Source: Nocardia cyriacigeorgica
GTDB taxonomy: Bacteria > Actinomycetota > Actinomycetes > Mycobacteriales > Mycobacteriaceae
Assembly (NCBI RefSeq): GCF_005863245.1
Contig: NZ_VBUT01000003.1
Span: 372,001-436,000 of the forward strand
Reading direction: 5' to 3'
DNA: 64,000 bases
The notes beneath the pieces are model-generated. The model saw nothing but the letters and a program-made list of their open reading frames with translations. It did not search any database and was not told the origin of the DNA. The translations under genes and the position numbers were made by a program. Position 1 is the stretch's first letter. Each line of letters begins with the position of its first letter. Positions 18,048 to 28,241 of the stretch are shown here, in pieces.

Positions 18048-18482
18048 TTACGGCTGACCGGGGAACGGTGTGGTGGGCGGCGAGACGCCGAGAATCGACT
18101 GCCAGACCGCAAGGCGCAGAGCGCATTCGGTCAGCGCGTCGGTGCCCATGCGGCGGGTGAGTTCCGACTCGCCCTGTTCGACCACCGAACGCCACGCCAC
18201 CGCGGTATCGGACTCGACGGTTGCGGCGAGTTGGGCGGCGGCGACCGGATCGGTCACCGGGAACGGCACCGTATAGGCGGCATCCGGTGGTGGCGCCGTG
18301 ATGCCCGCCGCCTCGACGGCGTCGATGGTGGTGTCGCGGCGGGCCCGATGGGCGGCGGTGTTCTCGGCCACCAGCCGGCCTCGCTCCGGGGAGGCGTAGG
18401 CGGCGATCAGGCCGTAGGCGTACACGGCCGCGTGTTCGGCGCTCAAGGCGTCGAGCAGTGCGCGGCGTTCGGACTCGGTCAT
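18048..18482 (-). CDS. DUF4439 ferritin-like domain protein (Rv2844-like)
   Basis: A 144-aa alpha-helical protein starting MTESERRALLDALSAEHAAV with YAYGLIAAYASPERG and ENTAAHRARRD, the pattern of the DUF4439 ferritin-like four-helix family. Whether it binds metal is unknown. AAGGA lies 7 bases before the ATG. It is 34 bases downstream of the related lipoprotein-like gene at 18517-18993, matching the Rv2843/Rv2844 pair of M. tuberculosis upstream of rimP. Confidence 0.8.
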   Translation of the reverse strand: MTESERRALLDALSAEHAAVYAYGLIAAYASPERGRLVAENTAAHRARRDTTIDAVEAAGITAPPPDAAYTVPFPVTDPVAAAQLAATVESDTAVAWRSVVEQGESELTRRMGTDALTECALRLAVWQSILGVSPPTTPFPGQP

Positions 18483-18516
18483 GCGGCGTCCTTCATGGCG
18501 GGTGCGGGTAGCGGCT

Positions 18517-18993
18517 TCATGCCAGCAGCACTCCGGCGTGCACCGCGCAGGCGGCGCTGATCGAGGCGAGCAACCCGGCCCGGTAGTCGGCGAGGGTCGC
18601 GGCCAGATCGGCGGCCGAGCGCTGGGAGGCGGCCAGTTGGTCGCGCAGCGTGGCGACGTCGACCGGCGCCGCGGGTGCGACGGTCACCTGAGGCTGGCGA
18701 CGGCTGGGCAGTGTGCCGTCGCCGTAGACGCCGACGAGGCGGTCGATCTCGGTCCGCAGCGCCTCGGCGTGGGCGGTGCGCTCGGAGGCGATCAGCGTCA
18801 GCGCACCGTGCCGCTGCGGATCCAGGGCGATGGCCGCGGTCGCGGCGGCGGCATCGGTGCGCGCCAGAAGTTCTTGGGTGAGAAGCGGATCGGGTTCGAG
18901 CTCCGATTCCTGCGCGCATCCGGTGGCCGCGGCGAGCGCGGCGGCACCGGCCGCGCCCGCACCGGCCAGCCGTAGCGCGGTGCGCCGGTTCAC
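18517..18993 (-). CDS. Tat/lipoprotein-type exported DUF4439-like protein (Rv2843-like)
   Basis: From the GTG at 18993 the 158-aa product starts MNRRTALRLAGAGAAGAAAL and reaches AAATGC, a twin-arginine-like signal with a lipobox cysteine. The mature part is helical and alanine-rich (LDPQRHGALTLIASERTAHA). It is probably an exported helical-bundle partner of the downstream ferritin-like protein. Longer in-frame starts exist (GTG at 19077 and further), so the N-terminus is the least certain part. It is divergent from rimP, as in mycobacteria. Confidence 0.72.
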   Translation of the reverse strand: MNRRTALRLAGAGAAGAAALAAATGCAQESELEPDPLLTQELLARTDAAAATAAIALDPQRHGALTLIASERTAHAEALRTEIDRLVGVYGDGTLPSRRQPQVTVAPAAPVDVATLRDQLAASQRSAADLAATLADYRAGLLASISAACAVHAGVLLA

Positions 18994-19295
18994 CGGGCGG
19001 AAGCGGGAATCGTGCCGATCGATCGGTATGCCGGAAATGCACCCGGCCTCGGACCGGATGGGAAGGCGGTTGGGCACCGCACTATCGTGCCAGACGCGCG
19101 GGTGTCGACCGCGCACGGACGGCGCCCGGTCCGTCGCCGCCACCCCTTCCACCGCTGCGCGCCCCGGCGGCGACGCCACGCGCTGGGGAAACTTGCTTGT
19201 AGCCGATCGTCCTTTACACTCTCCGGGCGCGTTACGCTAGACCTTCGGTACAGAAATTTCCGCTCGCGCCACAACTGAACCAGGAGCCGCCCCAC

Positions 19296-19976
19296 ATGCC
19301 CATGCCGACCGAGGAAAGGGTGAGCCAGCTCGTTGCTGGCCCCGTCGAACGCCGGGGATTCGATCTCGAGGGCGTCGAGATCTCGACGGCCGGACGGCAT
19401 GCCGATGCCCAGGCTCGGGTTCGGGTGATCGTGGACAGCGACGACCCGGCCGACCTCGACGCCATCGCCGAACTCAGCAACGAACTCTCGGCCCAGCTCG
19501 ACGACGCCGGCGATTTCGGCGAATCGCCCTACCTGCTCGAGGTCTCCACGCCGGGCATCGACCGCCCGCTGAGCACCGAACGGCATTGGCGGCGCGCCCA
19601 GGGCCGCAAGGCGCGAGTAACGCTGCGCCCCGGCGCCGAACCCCCGGATCCGGGCGGAAAGGCGACGTTCGACGCGCGCGTCGGCAAGCTGTCCGGCGAC
19701 ACCATCGCGCTGGTTCTCGGCGGCAAGGCCAAACCGCACCGGGTGAACGTCCCGCTCGCCGATATCGCCACCGCCGTCGTCCAAGTCGAGTTCTCCCCGC
19801 CGAGCCCCCGCGAACTCGAACTCGCCGGCGGCGTCGCGCCGGGCAGGCCGATCCCCGGCAGCGAGCCGGCCACAACTGTTCCCGCGGGAGAGGACGCCGC
19901 GGACACCAGAGGAACCAGCGGGGCGTCGCCCCAGCCTGTAGCAGCGTCCGATTCGATCGAAGGGACCGTGGAATGA
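19296..19976 (+). CDS. rimP: Ribosome maturation factor RimP
   Basis: A 226-aa 30S assembly factor. Its core reads [20 protein letters not shown], then [20 protein letters not shown] and the Sm-like C-terminal domain. After residue about 175 there is a Pro/Ala/Glu-rich tail not needed for the fold. AGGAG lies upstream of the ATG at 19296; a second ATG two codons later is possible. It overlaps nusA by 4 bases (ATGA) and heads the rimP-nusA-ylxR-infB operon. Confidence 0.93.
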   Translation: MPMPTEERVSQLVAGPVERRGFDLEGVEISTAGRHADAQARVRVIVDSDDPADLDAIAELSNELSAQLDDAGDFGESPYLLEVSTPGIDRPLSTERHWRRAQGRKARVTLRPGAEPPDPGGKATFDARVGKLSGDTIALVLGGKAKPHRVNVPLADIATAVVQVEFSPPSPRELELAGGVAPGRPIPGSEPATTVPAGEDAADTRGTSGASPQPVAASDSIEGTVE

Positions 19977-21001
19977 ACATCGAAATCGAAGCCTTGCGCG
20001 CGATCGTCGCCGACAAGGGGATCTCGATCGAGACCGTGATCTCCGCGATCGAGTCCGCGCTGCTGACCGCCTACCGGCATACCGAGGGCCATCAGCCGAA
20101 CGCGCGCATCGACATCAACCAGAAGACCGGCGTGGTCCGGGTGATGGCGCGCGAACTCGACGCCGACGGCAACGTCATCTCCGAATGGGACGACACTCCG
20201 GAGGGTTTCGGCCGCATCGCCGCCACCACCGCCCGCCAGGTGGTGTTGCAGCGGCTGCGTGACGCCGAGAACGAGAAGTCCTTCGGCGAATTCTCCACCC
20301 ACGAGGGCGATATCGTCGGCGGTGTCGTGCAGCGCGATGCGCGCGCCAACGCCCGCGGCACCGTCGTGGTGCGCATCGGCAGCGAACTACACGGCGCCGA
20401 GGGCCTGATCCCGCCCGCCGAGCAGGTGCCGGGCGAGAGCTACGAGCACGGCGACCGGATCAAGTGTTATGTCGTCGGCGTCTCGCGCGGCCCGCGTGGC
20501 CCGCAGATCACGCTCTCGCGCACGCACCCGAACCTGGTGCGGCGGCTGTTCGCGCTCGAGGTGCCCGAGATCGCCGACGGGTCGGTCGAGATCGTCGCCG
20601 TCGCCAGGGAGGCCGGGCACCGCTCCAAGATCGCGGTCCGCTCCACCGTCGCCGGGGTCAACGCCAAGGGCGCGTGCATCGGCCCGATGGGCCAGCGCGT
20701 GCGCAACGTGATGAGCGAGCTGGCCGGGGAGAAGATCGACATCATCGATTACGCCGAGGATCCGGCGACCTTCGTCGGTAATGCGCTCTCGCCGTCGAAG
20801 GTGGTGTCGGTCACAATCGTGGACCCGGACGCGCGGGCCGCGCGCGTCGTCGTCCCCGATTTCCAGCTCTCGCTGGCCATCGGCAAGGAGGGCCAGAACG
20901 CCCGCCTGGCCGCCCGGCTGACCGGCTGGCGCATCGATATCCGCAGCGACGCGGCCCCCGACACCGGTGGTGGCGTGCGCACGGAGGCCCAGCACAGTTG
21001 A
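19973..21001 (+). CDS. nusA: Transcription termination/antitermination protein NusA
   Basis: A 342-aa RNA polymerase-binding factor. The N-terminal domain starts [20 protein letters not shown], followed by the S1 domain ([20 protein letters not shown]), KH1 ([19 protein letters not shown]) and KH2 ([19 protein letters not shown]). It lacks the acidic repeats found in some proteobacterial NusA, normal for actinobacteria. Translation is coupled to rimP. Confidence 0.96.
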   Translation: MNIEIEALRAIVADKGISIETVISAIESALLTAYRHTEGHQPNARIDINQKTGVVRVMARELDADGNVISEWDDTPEGFGRIAATTARQVVLQRLRDAENEKSFGEFSTHEGDIVGGVVQRDARANARGTVVVRIGSELHGAEGLIPPAEQVPGESYEHGDRIKCYVVGVSRGPRGPQITLSRTHPNLVRRLFALEVPEIADGSVEIVAVAREAGHRSKIAVRSTVAGVNAKGACIGPMGQRVRNVMSELAGEKIDIIDYAEDPATFVGNALSPSKVVSVTIVDPDARAARVVVPDFQLSLAIGKEGQNARLAARLTGWRIDIRSDAAPDTGGGVRTEAQHS

Positions 21002-21060
21002 CCCACTCGCGACGCGTGCGGCCCGGCGCGGCGCCGCGGGGAACAACCGGCCGGGATGAC

Positions 21061-21471
21061 ATGTTGGTAACTTCGGCAGGGGCGGGGTTCGGTGATCGGA
21101 CCGTGGCAGCGGTAGAGTGGTCCAAGGTTCAGCACGAGCCACCGGCTTCCCCGCCCGAACGCACCACCGAGCATCCCCAGGCGCCCCAGCGCCCGGCAGC
21201 TCCGGTGCGAACGTGTATCGGATGCCGTAAGCGCGAGCTGGCCGCCGATCTGTTGCGGATCGTGGCCCGGAACGGCAGCGGAGACGTTGTCGAGATCGTG
21301 CCCGACCCGCGGCGCAGACTTCCCGGACGGGGTGCCTGGTTGCACCCCTTTTCGGCTTGTCTGAGCCTCGCGGTTCGGCGCCGAGCGATCGGCAGAGCAC
21401 TACGAGTGTCCGGACATCTGGATATCTCAGCCCTGGAGCATTACCTCGAGAACAGGCACGAGCACTCATGA
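21061..21471 (+). CDS. ylxR: YlxR family RNA-binding protein (DUF448)
   Basis: The core is VRTCIGCRKRELAADLLRIV followed by LPGRGAWLHPFSACLSLAVR, the YlxR signature, about 90 aa long. The start is uncertain: the frame is open back to a TTG at 20998, and ATG 21061 would add about 50 polar residues. TAGAGT at 21114-21119 looks like an internal -10 within that extension. YlxR-type proteins bind RNA or nucleoids and in some bacteria modulate RNase P. It lies between nusA and infB as usual. Confidence 0.82.
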   Translation: MLVTSAGAGFGDRTVAAVEWSKVQHEPPASPPERTTEHPQAPQRPAAPVRTCIGCRKRELAADLLRIVARNGSGDVVEIVPDPRRRLPGRGAWLHPFSACLSLAVRRRAIGRALRVSGHLDISALEHYLENRHEHS

Positions 21472-21582
21472 GCACACCGTGAAGTACCAACGATGAACGT
21501 CCATCGGAGATAACCCGAGGTCGTGCGGGCCGCCGTCCCCTGAACAACGGTGGCGCTGCTCGACCTCTCAGTGAGGAGAGCA

Positions 21583-24531
21583 GTGGCAGGCAAGGCCCGC
21601 GTGCACGAGTTGGCCAAAGAACTCGGTGTCACGAGCAAGGAACTACTCGCAACGCTCAAGGAGCAAGGCGAGTTCGTGAAGTCGGCGTCGTCGACGGTGG
21701 AAGCACCCGTCGCGCGCCGTCTGCGTGAATCGTTCGCATCGAAATCCGCACCCGCGAACGGTGCCAAGGCCGGGGCGAAGCCCGGTCCGTCGACCGCGGC
21801 CCGTCCGGCCGCCAAACCCGCCGCGGGTGGTCCGCGTCCGGGTCCGCGTACCCCGGCTCCGGCGCAGGCCGCCGCTCCCGAGGCGCCCGCGACTCCGGCT
21901 CCGCGTCCCGGCCCGGCCGCCAAGCCCGGTCCCGCGCCCGCTCCCGCCAAGGAAGCGGCAGCGCAGGCGCCCAGCCCGGCCCCGGCCGCCAAGGCCGCCC
22001 CGCAGGCCCAGCCCGGTACCCGGCCCACGCCGGGTGCGCCGCGTCCCGGTCAGCCGCAGCAGCGTCCCGGCGCTCCCGCGCAGGCCGCGCCGCGTCCGGC
22101 CGGCCCCAAGCCCGGTCCGAAGACCCCGCGGGTCGGCAACAACCCGTTCTCGTCGGCGCCCGAGCGTGAGCGCCCGGCACCCCGTCCCACTCCCGGCCAG
22201 GCCGGGGGCCGTCCGGCACCCGGTCAGGGTGGTCCGCGTCCCGGACCGGCTCAGGGCGGTCCGCGCCCGGGTCCCGGTCAGGGTGGTCCGCGTCCGGCTG
22301 CCGCGCAGGGCGGCGGTCCGCGTCCCGGCGGTCCGCGTCCGAGCCCCGGCTCCATGCCTCCGCGTCCCAGCCCCGGTGCCATGCCCGCGCGTTCCGCGCG
22401 TCCCGGCCCCGGCGGCGGCGCGGGTCGTCCCGGTGGCGGCGGCGGTCGCCCGGGTGGACCCGGCGGTCGTCCCGGTGGCGGCGGCGGTGGCGGCTACCGC
22501 GGTGGCGGTGGCGGTGCCCCCGGTGCCGGTGCCGGTGCACCCGCGGCCGGTGGTTTCCGTGGTCGTCCCGGTGGCGGCGGCGGTCGTCCGGGTGGTCCCG
22601 GCGGTCGCGGCGGTGCGGCCGGTGCGTTCGGCCGTCCCGGTGGCGCTCCGCGTCGTGGCCGCAAGTCGAAGCGGGCGAAGCGCGCCGAATACGAGAACAT
22701 GCAGGCGCCCGCCGTCGGTGGTGTGCGGCTCCCGCGCGGCAACGGCGAGATCATCCGGCTCGCCCGCGGCGCCTCGCTGTCGGACTTCGCCGAGAAGATC
22801 GACGCGAACCCGGCCTCGCTGGTGCAGGCCCTGTTCAACCTCGGTGAGATGGTCACCGCCACCCAGTCGGTGAACGACGAGACCCTCGAGCTGCTCGGCA
22901 GCGAGATGAACTACGTCGTGCACGTGGTCAGCCCCGAGGACGAGGACCGCGAGCTGCTGGAGTCGTTCGACCTCAGCTACGGCGAGGACGAAGGCGGCGA
23001 GGAAGACCTCGAGCAGCGTCCGCCGGTGGTGACCGTCATGGGTCACGTCGACCACGGTAAGACCCGACTGCTGGACACCATCCGCAAGGCCAACGTCCGT
23101 GAGGGCGAGGCCGGCGGTATCACCCAGCACATCGGTGCCTACCAGGTGATGACCCACCTCGGTGAGGACGATCGCCTGATCACCTTCATCGACACCCCGG
23201 GTCACGAGGCGTTCACCGCCATGCGTGCCCGTGGTGCCAAGGCCACCGACATCGCGATCCTGGTGGTCGCCGCCGACGACGGCGTCATGCCGCAGACGGT
23301 GGAGGCGATCAACCACGCCCAGGCGGCCGACGTGCCGATCGTGGTCGCGGTCAACAAGATCGACAAGGAAGGCGCGAACCCGGAGAAGATCCGGCAGCAG
23401 CTGACCGAGTACAACCTGGTGGCCGAGGAGTACGGCGGCGACACCATGTTCGTCGACATCTCCGCCAAGCAGGGCACCAATATCGACGCCCTGCTGGAAG
23501 CGGTGCTGCTCACCGCGGACGCGGCGCTGGACCTGCGGGCCAACCCGGACATGGACGCCCAGGGTGTCGCCATCGAAGCGCATCTGGACCGCGGTCGCGG
23601 CCCGGTCGCGACGGTGCTGATCCAGCGCGGCACGCTGCGCGTCGGCGATTCGATCGTGGCAGGCGACGCCTACGGTCGCGTGCGCCGCATGGTCGACGAG
23701 CACGGCGAGGACGTCACCGAGGCGCTGCCGTCGCGGCCGGTCCAGGTCGTCGGTTTCACCTCGGTGCCCGGCGCCGGTGACAACCTGCTCGTCGTCGACG
23801 AGGACCGCATCGCCCGTCAGATCGCCGACCGGCGCAACGCGCGCAAGCGCAACGCGCTGGCCGCACGCAGCCGTAAGCGGATCAGCCTGGAAGATCTGGA
23901 TGCCGCGCTGAAGGAGACTTCGGAGCTGAACCTGATCCTCAAGGGCGACAACTCCGGTACCGTCGAGGCCCTCGAAGAGGCGCTGCTCGGTATCGAGGTC
24001 GACGACGAGGTGCGTCTGCGGGTCATCGACCGCGGTGTCGGTGGCGTCACCGAGACCAACGTCAACCTGGCCTCGGCGTCGAACGCGATCATCATCGGGT
24101 TCAACGTCCGTGCCGAGGGCAAGGCCACCGAGCTGGCCAACCGCGAGGGTGTCGACATCCGGTACTACTCGGTGATCTACCAGGCCATCGACGAGATCGA
24201 GAAGGCCCTCAAGGGCATGCTCAAGCCGATCTACGAAGAGGTCGAGCTGGGCCGCGCGGAGATCCGGGCGATCTTCCGGTCCTCGAAGGTCGGCAACATC
24301 GCCGGCTGCATGGTCACCTCGGGTTCGGTCAAGCGCAACGCCAAGGCGCGCCTGCTCCGCGACAACGTGGTCATCGCCGAGACCGTCACCATCTCCTCGC
24401 TCAAGCGGGAGAAGGACGACGCCACCGAGGTCCGCGAGGGCTTCGAATGCGGTATGACGCTCACCTACTCCGACATCAAGGAAGGCGACGTCATCGAGGC
24501 ATACGAGTTGCGCGAGAAGCCGCGCGACTGA
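21583..24531 (+). CDS. infB: Translation initiation factor IF-2
   Basis: A 982-aa GTPase that delivers initiator tRNA to the 30S subunit. GTG 21583 has GAGGAG 4 bases upstream and gives [20 protein letters not shown], the usual start. Residues about 60-360 are a Pro/Arg/Ala/Gly-rich linker with GGPRPGP and GRPGGGG repeats. The G domain begins with [11 protein letters not shown] (G1), then DTPGHEAF (G3) and NKID (G4); domains II to IV follow. The linker is long and strongly repetitive at DNA level. It is the last gene of the rimP operon before a terminator hairpin. Confidence 0.97.
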   Translation: MAGKARVHELAKELGVTSKELLATLKEQGEFVKSASSTVEAPVARRLRESFASKSAPANGAKAGAKPGPSTAARPAAKPAAGGPRPGPRTPAPAQAAAPEAPATPAPRPGPAAKPGPAPAPAKEAAAQAPSPAPAAKAAPQAQPGTRPTPGAPRPGQPQQRPGAPAQAAPRPAGPKPGPKTPRVGNNPFSSAPERERPAPRPTPGQAGGRPAPGQGGPRPGPAQGGPRPGPGQGGPRPAAAQGGGPRPGGPRPSPGSMPPRPSPGAMPARSARPGPGGGAGRPGGGGGRPGGPGGRPGGGGGGGYRGGGGGAPGAGAGAPAAGGFRGRPGGGGGRPGGPGGRGGAAGAFGRPGGAPRRGRKSKRAKRAEYENMQAPAVGGVRLPRGNGEIIRLARGASLSDFAEKIDANPASLVQALFNLGEMVTATQSVNDETLELLGSEMNYVVHVVSPEDEDRELLESFDLSYGEDEGGEEDLEQRPPVVTVMGHVDHGKTRLLDTIRKANVREGEAGGITQHIGAYQVMTHLGEDDRLITFIDTPGHEAFTAMRARGAKATDIAILVVAADDGVMPQTVEAINHAQAADVPIVVAVNKIDKEGANPEKIRQQLTEYNLVAEEYGGDTMFVDISAKQGTNIDALLEAVLLTADAALDLRANPDMDAQGVAIEAHLDRGRGPVATVLIQRGTLRVGDSIVAGDAYGRVRRMVDEHGEDVTEALPSRPVQVVGFTSVPGAGDNLLVVDEDRIARQIADRRNARKRNALAARSRKRISLEDLDAALKETSELNLILKGDNSGTVEALEEALLGIEVDDEVRLRVIDRGVGGVTETNVNLASASNAIIIGFNVRAEGKATELANREGVDIRYYSVIYQAIDEIEKALKGMLKPIYEEVELGRAEIRAIFRSSKVGNIAGCMVTSGSVKRNAKARLLRDNVVIAETVTISSLKREKDDATEVREGFECGMTLTYSDIKEGDVIEAYELREKPRD

Positions 24532-24545
24532 TCGTGACGAACATC

Positions 24546-24583
24546 GGGTGAGGCGGCGGATTCGACAATCCGCCGCCTCACCC
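24546..24583 (+). terminator. Terminator hairpin after infB
   Basis: A perfect 17-bp stem (GGGTGAGGCGGCGGATT at 24546-24562 with its complement at 24567-24583) closes on a CGAC loop 15 bases after the infB stop. There is no U-run. It may attenuate readthrough into the DUF503 gene. Confidence 0.75.
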
Positions 24584-24611
24584 GGTCGCGTCGCTCGAAA
24601 CTGGAGGTTGT

Positions 24612-24902
24612 GTGTACCTCGGTGCACTCGAGTTCGACATCCTGCTCGGAGACGTGCATTCGCTGAAAGAGAAGCGCTCGGTGATCCGGCCCATCCTGGC
24701 CGAGTTGCAGCGCTTCGGGGTGAGTGCCGCCGAGGGCGGGGAACATGATCGCTACCGCCGCTCGTTGCTCGGAGTAGCCATGGTCAGTGCCGGTATGGAC
24801 CATCTGACCGAGGTGCTCGACAAGTGTGAACGGCATGTCGCGGCACGTCCGGAGTTACAGTTGCTGGCGGTACGCCGCCGGGTCTTCGGGCCCGAAGATT
24901 GA
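24612..24902 (+). CDS. DUF503 (YlxP-like) protein
   Basis: A 96-aa protein with the DUF503 pattern GALEFDILLGDVHSLKEKRS near the start and VAMVSAGMDHLTEVLDKCER later. In Bacillus and many other bacteria the homologue ylxP lies between infB and rbfA, as here; a role in ribosome biogenesis is inferred from that context. GGAGG precedes the GTG by about 5 bases. It is 30 bases from rbfA. Confidence 0.85.
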   Translation: MYLGALEFDILLGDVHSLKEKRSVIRPILAELQRFGVSAAEGGEHDRYRRSLLGVAMVSAGMDHLTEVLDKCERHVAARPELQLLAVRRRVFGPED

Positions 24903-24932
24903 TCTTAATTTTTCAGTGAGGAAGGAGCGGCC

Positions 24933-25373
24933 ATGGCGGATCAAGCCAGGGCACGCCGACTCGCCAAGCGGATCTCGGCGATCGTGGCCACCGCGATCGA
25001 ATACGAGGTGAAGGATCCGCGGCTGCGGTTCGTGACCGTGACCGATGCGAAGGTGACCGGCGATCTACGTGACGCCACCGTGTACTACACGGTGATGGGC
25101 GAAACCGTCGACGCCGAACCGGATTACACCGCCGCGGCGGCCGGTCTGGAGAAGGCCAAGGGCGTACTGCGCTCGAAGGTGGGTGCCGGCACCGGGGTGA
25201 AGTTCACGCCGACGCTGGCGTTCGTCCTCGACACCGTGCCGGATGCGGCGCGGCAGATGGAGGACCTGCTGGCCAAGGCCAGGGCCGCCGACGACGAGGT
25301 GGCGAAGGTTGCGGCCAACGCCACCCACGCCGGTGAGCCGGACCCGTACAAGGTGGATTCCGATGAGGACTAG
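24933..25373 (+). CDS. rbfA: Ribosome-binding factor A
   Basis: A 146-aa KH-fold protein that matures 16S rRNA during 30S assembly. Typical blocks are [40 protein letters not shown] and [25 protein letters not shown] precedes the ATG. A charged tail ([12 protein letters not shown]) extends the usual core. It is followed closely by the DHH phosphoesterase gene, as in mycobacteria. Confidence 0.95.
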   Translation: MADQARARRLAKRISAIVATAIEYEVKDPRLRFVTVTDAKVTGDLRDATVYYTVMGETVDAEPDYTAAAAGLEKAKGVLRSKVGAGTGVKFTPTLAFVLDTVPDAARQMEDLLAKARAADDEVAKVAANATHAGEPDPYKVDSDED

Positions 25374-25441
25374 GTCCTCGCGCGCCAATCGTCGTCAGCG
25401 CTCCGCGCGCCTGCGGGGATGACCCGGACTCGCGGTAGTCG

Positions 25442-26503
25442 ATGACGACAACTGGACAGCGAGCGGGAGCGGCCGGACAGCCCCCCGAACCGGTCGACGG
25501 CTCGGATGACGCGCGGCCCGGTGCCGCCGATTTCACGGCGGCGGCGCGGGCCTTGGCGGCCGCCGAGTCGGTCACCATCCTGTGCCATGTGCAGCCCGAC
25601 GCCGACACCATCGGCAGCGGGCTGGCGCTGGCGCAGGTGCTGCATCGGCGTGGGGTCGCGGTGCGGGTGTCGTTCGCCGAACCTGCGCAGCTGCCGGTGT
25701 CGATGCGTTCGCTACCCGGTGCGCAGCATCTGGTGGCGCCGGCCGAGGTCCCCGACGAGACAGACCTGCTCGTTGCCGTCGACTGCGGCAGTGCCGCGCG
25801 GCTGGGTGGGTTGGCCGACCGGCTCGCCGGTGCTCGTAGCACGCTCGTCATCGACCATCATCGGTCCAACACCCGTTTCGGCACGATCAATCTCATCGAT
25901 CCGTCGGCCGAATCCACCACCAGCGTGCTCACTCGGCTGCTCGATGCCTGGGGTGAGCCCATCGACCGGCCCGTCGCGCACTGCCTGTACGCGGGGCTGG
26001 TGACCGATACCGGATCGTTCCGCTGGGTCCGCCCCGGCACCCATGAACTGGCCGAACGGCTGCTCGCCACCGGCATCGACGGCGCCGAGATCGCGCAAAC
26101 CCTGCTCGATACCCATCCGTTCGGCTGGCTGCCGATGCTTTCGCGGGTGCTCGGCTCGGCCCGGCTGGTACCGGAGGTACACGGCGGTGTGGGTCTGGTG
26201 TACGCGTTCGTCCGGCGCGATGACCTGGACGGTGTGACGCAGGAGGAAGCCGAAAGCGTCGTCGATATCGTGCGCACCACCGCCGAGGCCGGGGTGGCGG
26301 CGGTGTTCAAGGAATCACCCGAGCCCGGCCGCTGGACGGTGTCGCTGCGGTCCAAGGACAGCGGCCCCGACCGTCACGACGGCCTCGATGTCTCCGCCGT
26401 CGCCACCGCGCTCGGCGGCGGCGGGCACCGCTACGCCGCGGGCTACACCGCGCACGGGACACCGGAGGAGATCGTCGCCGAACTGCTGGCGGGTCTGGGG
26501 TGA
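25442..26503 (+). CDS. nrnA: DHH-family phosphoesterase (NrnA-like oligoribonuclease/pAp phosphatase)
   Basis: A 353-aa protein of the DHH-DHHA1 family: HVQPDADTIGSGLALAQVL, LVAVDCGSAARLGGLADRL, the diagnostic VIDHHRSNTRFG, and the C-terminal DHHA1 glycine-rich GGGGHRYAAGY. It matches the M. tuberculosis Rv2837c position between rbfA and a DinF-type gene; that protein degrades short RNAs, pAp and cyclic di-AMP. The first 30 residues are low-complexity. The next gene starts within 70 bases. Confidence 0.88.
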   Translation: MTTTGQRAGAAGQPPEPVDGSDDARPGAADFTAAARALAAAESVTILCHVQPDADTIGSGLALAQVLHRRGVAVRVSFAEPAQLPVSMRSLPGAQHLVAPAEVPDETDLLVAVDCGSAARLGGLADRLAGARSTLVIDHHRSNTRFGTINLIDPSAESTTSVLTRLLDAWGEPIDRPVAHCLYAGLVTDTGSFRWVRPGTHELAERLLATGIDGAEIAQTLLDTHPFGWLPMLSRVLGSARLVPEVHGGVGLVYAFVRRDDLDGVTQEEAESVVDIVRTTAEAGVAAVFKESPEPGRWTVSLRSKDSGPDRHDGLDVSAVATALGGGGHRYAAGYTAHGTPEEIVAELLAGLG

Positions 26504-26570
26504 GTGCGCCGAGGCGGAGGCGGGCCGAGGCTTGCGGCCATGGCATGCGAACAACCCCACCGGAGACACG

Positions 26571-28121
26571 GTGAACGCGGCGGATACACCGGAAAGCGGC
26601 GCACGCGCGGATCGCACCCGACGTGGGAGCACCGCGATGCCCACGGGTTCCGGCACCGGGGCGGGCTCCGCCGAGAGTCCGGGTGGGCAGACGGCGGCAC
26701 GCACCCGGTCGAGTACCGATCCCGCGAACCCGAGCCCCGATCCGGGTGCCGAGGCCGGGCGTGCCGGCCGCAACGCGACGCCCGCGACCGATTCGGCCGC
26801 TGCTGCCGGGCCACGCCGCATTCTCGGGCTGGCGTTGCCGACGCTGGGTGTACTCGTCGCCGAACCTCTCTATCTGCTGTTCGATTTAGCGGTGGTCGGC
26901 AGGCTGGGTGCGTTGGCGCTGGCGGGTCTGGCCGTCGGCGGATTGATTCTGGCGCAGGTGAGTTCGCAGCTGACCTTCCTCGCCTACGGCACCACGGCGC
27001 GGGCGGCGCGACGGCACGGGGCCGGTGACGAGCGCGGGGCGGTAGCCGAAGGGGTGCAGGCCAGTTGGCTGGCGGCCGGGATCGGCCTGGTGATCGTGGC
27101 GGTGGTGCAGCTGTTCGCCGCGCCGATCGTCGGGGCGATCTCCGGGGGCGGCGATATCGCGGACGAGGCACTGGACTGGGTGCGCATCGCGCTGTTCGGT
27201 GTGCCGTTGATCCTGCTGTCGATGGCGGGCAACGGGTGGATGCGCGGGGTGCAGCAGACGCGGCGCCCGCTGACGTATGTCGTTGCCGGGCTGGCGTTGT
27301 CGGCGATGCTGTGCCCGGTGCTGGTGCACGGGCTCGTCGGCGCGCCACGGATGGAATTGCCCGGTTCGGCGGTGGCCAACGTCGTCGGTCAGGCGGTGAC
27401 CGCGGGCCTGTTCGTGTCGGCGCTGGTGCGCGAACGGGTCGAGCTGCGACCGCATCCGTCGGTGATGCGGGCGCAGCTGGTGCTCGGCCGCGACCTCATC
27501 GCCCGCAGCCTCGCGTTCCAGGCCTGCTTCGTCTCGGCGGCCGCGGTGGCCGCGCGGTTCGGTGCGGCGTCGGTCGCCGCCCATCAGCTGGTGTTGCAGC
27601 TCTGGAATTTCCTCGCGCTGACCTTGGATTCGCTGGCCATCGCGGCGCAAACGCTGGTCGGTGCGGCGCTCGGCGCGGGCAACGCCTCGGGCGCGCGGGG
27701 CCTGGCCCGCCGGATCACCGGGTGGTCGGAGATCTTCGCGCTCGGGCTGGCCGCGATCTTCGCCGCCGGTGCCGCGGTGATTCCGCCGCTGTTCACCGAC
27801 GACGCCGCCGTGCTGGACCGCACCGGCGTCGTGTGGTGGTTCTTCGTCGCGCTGATCCCGGTGGCGGGCATCGTCTTCGCGCTCGACGGCGTATTGCTGG
27901 GTGCCGGTGACGCCGCCTACCTGCGCACCACCACCCTCGGTGCGGCGCTGCTCGGCTTCCTGCCCGCCATCTGGCTGTCGCTGGCCTTCGACTGGGGGAT
28001 CGCCGGTATCTGGTCCGGTTTGGTGGCGTTCATGGTGTTGCGGCTGATTGCCGTCGTCTGGCGCGCGCTGTCCGGGCGCTGGGCGAGGGTCGGCGCCGAG
28101 GTGCCGCGTGCCGAACGCTGA
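26571..28121 (+). CDS. dinF: MATE family efflux transporter (DinF-like)
   Basis: A 516-aa transporter with about 12 membrane spans. It includes ILGLALPTLGVLVAEPLYLL, GWMRGVQQTRRPLTYVVAGL and QLVLQLWNFLALTLDSLAIA, as in the DinF branch of MATE exporters that expel cationic drugs using Na+ or H+ gradients. The GTG at 26571 (GGAGA just upstream) leaves a long 85-residue polar N-terminal extension before the first span; the ATG at 26638 would shorten it. The gene order nrnA-dinF matches M. tuberculosis. Confidence 0.86.
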   Translation: MNAADTPESGARADRTRRGSTAMPTGSGTGAGSAESPGGQTAARTRSSTDPANPSPDPGAEAGRAGRNATPATDSAAAAGPRRILGLALPTLGVLVAEPLYLLFDLAVVGRLGALALAGLAVGGLILAQVSSQLTFLAYGTTARAARRHGAGDERGAVAEGVQASWLAAGIGLVIVAVVQLFAAPIVGAISGGGDIADEALDWVRIALFGVPLILLSMAGNGWMRGVQQTRRPLTYVVAGLALSAMLCPVLVHGLVGAPRMELPGSAVANVVGQAVTAGLFVSALVRERVELRPHPSVMRAQLVLGRDLIARSLAFQACFVSAAAVAARFGAASVAAHQLVLQLWNFLALTLDSLAIAAQTLVGAALGAGNASGARGLARRITGWSEIFALGLAAIFAAGAAVIPPLFTDDAAVLDRTGVVWWFFVALIPVAGIVFALDGVLLGAGDAAYLRTTTLGAALLGFLPAIWLSLAFDWGIAGIWSGLVAFMVLRLIAVVWRALSGRWARVGAEVPRAER

Positions 28122-28241
28122 GATCGACCCGCTGGAATCCGACCTGATCCGGCGCCTTCCTGCCGTGCCGACCGGTCGCCGCGTTGCGGCCACGGTGGTC
28201 CCCGCACGCCCGAGCCGCGCCGGTATGCCAAGGTGGGTGTG

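Noticed and set aside
22200-22620. CRISPR-like or minisatellite repeat array
   Set aside because: The repeats are coding (Gly/Pro/Arg linker of IF-2), have no spacers and vary in length.
21643-24627. 994-codon open frame on the strand opposite infB
   Set aside because: It mirrors the GC-rich codon pattern of infB, has low-complexity Thr/Gly runs and no domain; infB is certain.
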